Assembly (NCBI GenBank): GCA_019911985.1
Contig: JAIOJO010000044.1
Span: 1-13,594, forward strand
Direction of reading: 5' to 3'
DNA: 13,594 bases
Origin: Sulfuricellaceae bacterium
GTDB lineage: Bacteria; Pseudomonadota; Gammaproteobacteria; Burkholderiales; UBA9220
Made by a program: the position numbers and the translations under genes. The stretch's first letter is position 1. Every line of letters begins with the position of its first letter. The notes beneath the pieces are model-generated. The model saw only the letters and a program-made list of their open reading frames with translations. It was not told the origin of the DNA and did not search any database. This document shows, in pieces, positions 12,557-13,594 of the stretch.

Positions 12557-13441
12557 ATGAATCCCGACATCCATTCCCGCGCCCTCGGGGCCTATCTCGG
12601 CTTGGCAGTAGGCGATGCGCTGGGCGCGACGGTGGAATTCATGCTGCCGCGTGAAATCCAGGCCGCCTACCGCGTGCATCGCGACATGATCGGCGGCGGC
12701 TGGTTAAAATTAAGGCCCGGCCAGGTCACCGACGACACGCAAATGTCGCTGGCGCTGGGCGACGCGATAGTGGCAGCGAATACCTGGGAGCCAAAACGGG
12801 CCGCCGACGAATTCGCCGCCTGGCTCAAATCCAAGCCGCTGGACGTGGGCAACACCTGCCGCCGCGGCATCCGCCGTTACATGCTGGACGGCAGCCTGGA
12901 AGGCCCGCCCAACGAGGGGGATGGCGGCAACGGCGCCTGCATGCGCAACCTGCCCGTGGCGCTCGCCACCCTGGGACGCGAAGCGGAATTCAGCGCCTGG
13001 AGCTTGGCGCAATCCCGCATCACGCATCACCACCCCTTGTCCGACGCCGCCACGCTGGCCTTGGGCCGGATGGTGCAACAATTGCTGCTGGGCGGAGGCA
13101 TCAAGGCCTGCCGCCGGGAAGCAAAACAATTGGTCGAGCAATACCCGGTTTTCCGCTTCGACCCCTACCCTGGACGCGCCTCGGGCTATATCGTGGATAC
13201 CGCACAGACGGTGCTGCACTATTTCTTCGCCACCGATTCCTTCGAGTCGTGCGTAACCGAGGTCGTCAATCAAGGCGAAGATGCGGACACCACGGGCGCG
13301 CTGGCCGGGATGCTGGCAGGCGCCGCCTACGGACTGGACGATATACCCGCCCGCTGGTTGGATGCGCTCGACGGGGAAGTGGCCGCCAAAATAGAAAAGC
13401 AGGCGGCGCGATTGCTGCAGATATCCGGATTTAGCGATTAA
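12557..13441 (+). CDS. draG: DraG, ADP-ribosyl-dinitrogenase reductase hydrolase
   Basis: DraG removes ADP-ribose from NifH and restores activity; it is a dimanganese ADP-ribosylglycohydrolase. The 294-residue length equals that of R. rubrum DraG. Visible motifs are GLAVGDALGATVEFM with Glu27 (15-29), VTDDTQM with Thr58-Asp59-Asp60, LDVGNTCRRG with Asp96, ITHHHPLSDAA (155-165) and QGEDADTTGALAG with Asp242, Asp244 and Thr245. These cover the expected metal and substrate ligands, so it should be active. The frame is open upstream to a GTG at 12524 that would overlap draT. I chose ATG 12557 because the family N-terminus and length fit; the ribosome site is weak, suggesting coupling to draT translation. 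Confidence 0.96.
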   Translation: MNPDIHSRALGAYLGLAVGDALGATVEFMLPREIQAAYRVHRDMIGGGWLKLRPGQVTDDTQMSLALGDAIVAANTWEPKRAADEFAAWLKSKPLDVGNTCRRGIRRYMLDGSLEGPPNEGDGGNGACMRNLPVALATLGREAEFSAWSLAQSRITHHHPLSDAATLALGRMVQQLLLGGGIKACRREAKQLVEQYPVFRFDPYPGRASGYIVDTAQTVLHYFFATDSFESCVTEVVNQGEDADTTGALAGMLAGAAYGLDDIPARWLDALDGEVAAKIEKQAARLLQISGFSD

Positions 13442-13514
13442 GAGCTTGTCCGTAAATAATTTAGCGCTGCGCTGGGGTCTGTTTGAGCGCAGGCCGCACC
13501 CGCAAGGAGTAGGT

Positions 13515-13550
13515 CAGGGTTGTAAAGCCGCTGAAGCGGCAACAACCCTG
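13515..13550. repeat. two-part palindrome downstream of draG
   Basis: CAGGGTTGT (13515-13523) pairs with ACAACCCTG (13542-13550), and inside it GCCGC (13527-13531) pairs with GCGGC (13536-13540) around a TGAA loop, with AAA/A bulges. The structure is strong but has no T-run, so it may be a repetitive palindromic element or 3' mRNA structure rather than a simple terminator. The rest of 13442-13594 has no open frame that I can support. Confidence 0.5.
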
Positions 13551-13594
13551 CTCCGAAGCAAGACGCGCGGTTGTGTCATTCACAACAAGCGGCT

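Noticed and set aside
1..13594. CRISPR array, tRNA, rRNA or insertion-sequence genes
   Set aside because: No regularly spaced repeats, RNA gene signatures or transposase frames were seen on either strand.

Overview
The window is the core of a molybdenum-nitrogenase (nif) locus from a diazotrophic proteobacterium with moderately high GC. The NifH, NifD and NifK sequences are group I Mo-nitrogenase. The gene set (nifHDK, two small 2Fe-2S proteins, nifEN, nifX, two nif-associated small proteins, fdxB, nifQ, with draTG alongside) fits a gammaproteobacterial methanotroph (Methylococcaceae-like) or a betaproteobacterial diazotroph. That host call is an inference from gene order and protein character; no rRNA or other taxonomic marker is present.

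Layout. Minus strand, read right to left from about 10980 to about 84, is one apparent operon: nifH (9920-10822), nifD (8221-9675), nifK (6587-8125), two tandem Shethna/FeSII-like 2Fe-2S proteins (6180-6527 and 5750-6100), nifE (4253-5635), nifN (2732-4090), nifX (2257-2667), a DUF269 NifX-associated protein (1791-2264), a DUF683 protein (1462-1770), fdxB (1139-1450) and a nifQ with a long C-terminal extension (155-1123). A weak terminator follows at 84-109, and nothing is seen in 1-83. The first half of the operon has wide gaps that nearly all hold inverted repeats just after stop codons. The second half, from nifX on, is tightly packed. nifT and nifY are not present.

The 10823-11295 gap is a divergent control region. 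It holds a near-perfect sigma-54 promoter for nifH, two TGT-N10-ACA NifA sites 30 bp apart, a near-match IHF site, and a weaker sigma-54-like promoter facing the other way. Plus strand, from 11296: a small receiver-like protein without the phosphoacceptor aspartate (11296-11721), draT (best read as 11731-12546 with an AUU start) and draG (12557-13441). The last 150 bp hold a palindrome and no gene.

How the genes work together: NifHDK is the enzyme. NifE/NifN/NifX, NifQ and the small associated proteins build and carry FeMo-cofactor. FdxB and the 2Fe-2S proteins are candidate electron carriers, or for the FeSII-like pair O2-protection factors. DraT and DraG switch NifH off and on by ADP-ribosylating and de-ribosylating the arginine at NifH residue 104.

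Most notable: (1) draT has no ATG/GTG/TTG start that covers its conserved N-terminus, but has an ideally spaced Shine-Dalgarno in front of ATT; (2) NifK carries Tyr99 and Ala188, the combination known for a tyrosine-ligated P-cluster; (3) two FeSII-like proteins sit inside the nif operon; (4) a pseudo-receiver heads the draTG operon; (5) divergent sigma-54 promoters may share NifA sites; (6) NifQ has a roughly 140-residue extension of unknown function.
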